Source of the DNA: Porphyromonadaceae bacterium
GTDB taxonomy: Bacteria; Bacteroidota; Bacteroidia; Bacteroidales; CAMTPD01
Length of the DNA stretch: 6,111 nt
Reading direction: 5' to 3'
Assembly (NCBI GenBank): GCA_003447595.1
Contig: DLYT01000046.1
Coordinates: 21,378 to 27,488 of the forward strand
Shown here: piece after piece, positions 5,485 to 6,111 of the stretch
Layout: each line of letters opens with the position of its first letter
How positions within the stretch are numbered: position 1 is the stretch's first letter
Made by a program: the position numbers and the translations under genes
The notes under the pieces: generated by a model
What the model was told of the DNA's origin: nothing
Database searches by the model: none
The model's input: only the letters and a program-made list of their open reading frames with translations

Positions 5485-6111
5485 TTATTCGCTGAGCATC
5501 TCGTCCAAGATAGCGCAAGCAGTCTCTACCGTAGTTACCGGTTTTATCTGTATCGTATGCTTTCCGTTGTGCTCTTTAAAGTGACACAACTTCGGATGCG
5601 ACTGCACGTAGTTCAAGATTTTCGTGAAGGCAGCACTTTGGAAATACGGAGACTCCATGTTGCTGATAAAGTGAATCGACATGCGGTTATTTTTCAGAAC
5701 CAACTTCTCGATACCCAAGCTTCGGGCCATGCGTCGCAATCTAACAATGCGAATCAGCTCTTTACCCTCTTGCGGAATCTTACCAAAGCGGTCTTCCAGT
5801 CTGCTCACAAACGCCTGAATATCGCGTTCCTCCACCATATTGTCGAGCTCTCGGTAGAGCAATACACGCTCCGAATCGCTAGGAATATAGGTAGGAGCAA
5901 ACATCAACTCCAGATCACTCTCAACAAACGTTTCCGATACATAATGCTCACCGTTGTCAGTGTCGGCACCCGGATCCTCTTGATACAAGTCGGCAAACTC
6001 ATCGTTCTTCAACTCTTGTACAGCCTCGGCCAAGATCTTCTGATACGTCTCATAACCAAGGTCGGCAATAAAGCCACTCTGCTCTGCACCCAGCATATTT
6101 CCCGCACCACG
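5485..6111 (-). CDS. mfd: Transcription-repair coupling factor Mfd, C-terminal 208 residues
   Basis: The reading frame is open to the right edge, so only the C-terminus of an approximately 1,100-residue protein is present; the ATG at 6096 is an internal Met. The visible protein begins RGAGNMLGAEQSGF, the conserved end of the second RecA-like translocase domain (the RGAG motif, as in RecG and Mfd), followed by LGYETYQKIL. The segment ELMFAPTYIPSDSERVLLYR (window residues 68-87) and the charged helices after it (to about 135) are the TRCF C-terminal domain, which regulates the motor and masks the UvrA-binding surface. Mfd is an ATP-dependent DNA translocase that displaces RNA polymerase stalled at lesions and recruits UvrA for transcription-coupled nucleotide excision repair. 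The linker at window residues 45-60 (EDPGADTDNGEHYVSE) is acidic and probably flexible. The protein ends normally at the stop codon 5487-5485. Identification is secure. Confidence 0.95.
   Translation of the reverse strand, partial: RGAGNMLGAEQSGFIADLGYETYQKILAEAVQELKNDEFADLYQEDPGADTDNGEHYVSETFVESDLELMFAPTYIPSDSERVLLYRELDNMVEERDIQAFVSRLEDRFGKIPQEGKELIRIVRLRRMARSLGIEKLVLKNNRMSIHFISNMESPYFQSAAFTKILNYVQSHPKLCHFKEHNGKHTIQIKPVTTVETACAILDEMLSE

Noticed and set aside
1..6111. A multi-gene defence, biosynthetic or mobile system
   Set aside because: The genes are each separated by terminators and long spacers, belong to unrelated families, and include housekeeping mfd. There is no nuclease pair, reverse transcriptase, integrase, transposase or repeat array.

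Overview
The window looks like chromosomal DNA from a member of the Bacteroidales (Bacteroides, Parabacteroides or Dysgonomonas relatives). The evidence is the gene families present (a 6-bladed beta-propeller lipoprotein and a PCMD-type surface lipoprotein with Cys-Ser-Asp-Asp-Asp after the lipobox), promoters that fit the Bacteroidetes TTTG / TAnnTTTG pattern, no Shine-Dalgarno sequence ahead of the visible starts, and moderate AT-richness. I cannot fix the genus.

All four genes lie on the minus strand, so transcription runs from high to low coordinates. From the right: (i) the 3' end of mfd, the transcription-repair coupling factor (5485-6111, continues past the right edge); (ii) a 333-bp gap with a probable mfd terminator, a perfect 16-bp inverted repeat, a 12-bp palindrome and the promoter of the next gene; (iii) a 717-residue probable surface lipoprotein ending in a PCMD-like domain (2998-5151); (iv) a 394-bp gap with that gene's terminator, a second minus-oriented terminator with no assigned gene, and a 15-bp palindrome; (v) a complete sulfide:quinone-oxidoreductase-like flavoprotein (1314-2603) with a strong terminator; (vi) a 6-bladed beta-propeller lipoprotein that runs off the left edge (1-1124), probably only a few residues short of complete.

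The genes are not an operon. Each complete gene is followed by its own terminator and preceded by a long spacer, and good promoters are visible for the propeller and PCMD genes. I see no shared pathway: mfd is housekeeping DNA repair, the flavoprotein is respiratory or sulfide-linked, and the two lipoproteins are envelope proteins of unknown role.

I found no CRISPR array, tRNA, rRNA, transposase, integrase or phage gene, and no convincing new multi-gene system. The points most worth checking are the orphan terminator upstream of the flavoprotein gene (a possible small RNA or leader attenuator), the two-cysteine SQR-like active site, and the inverted repeats in the gaps.
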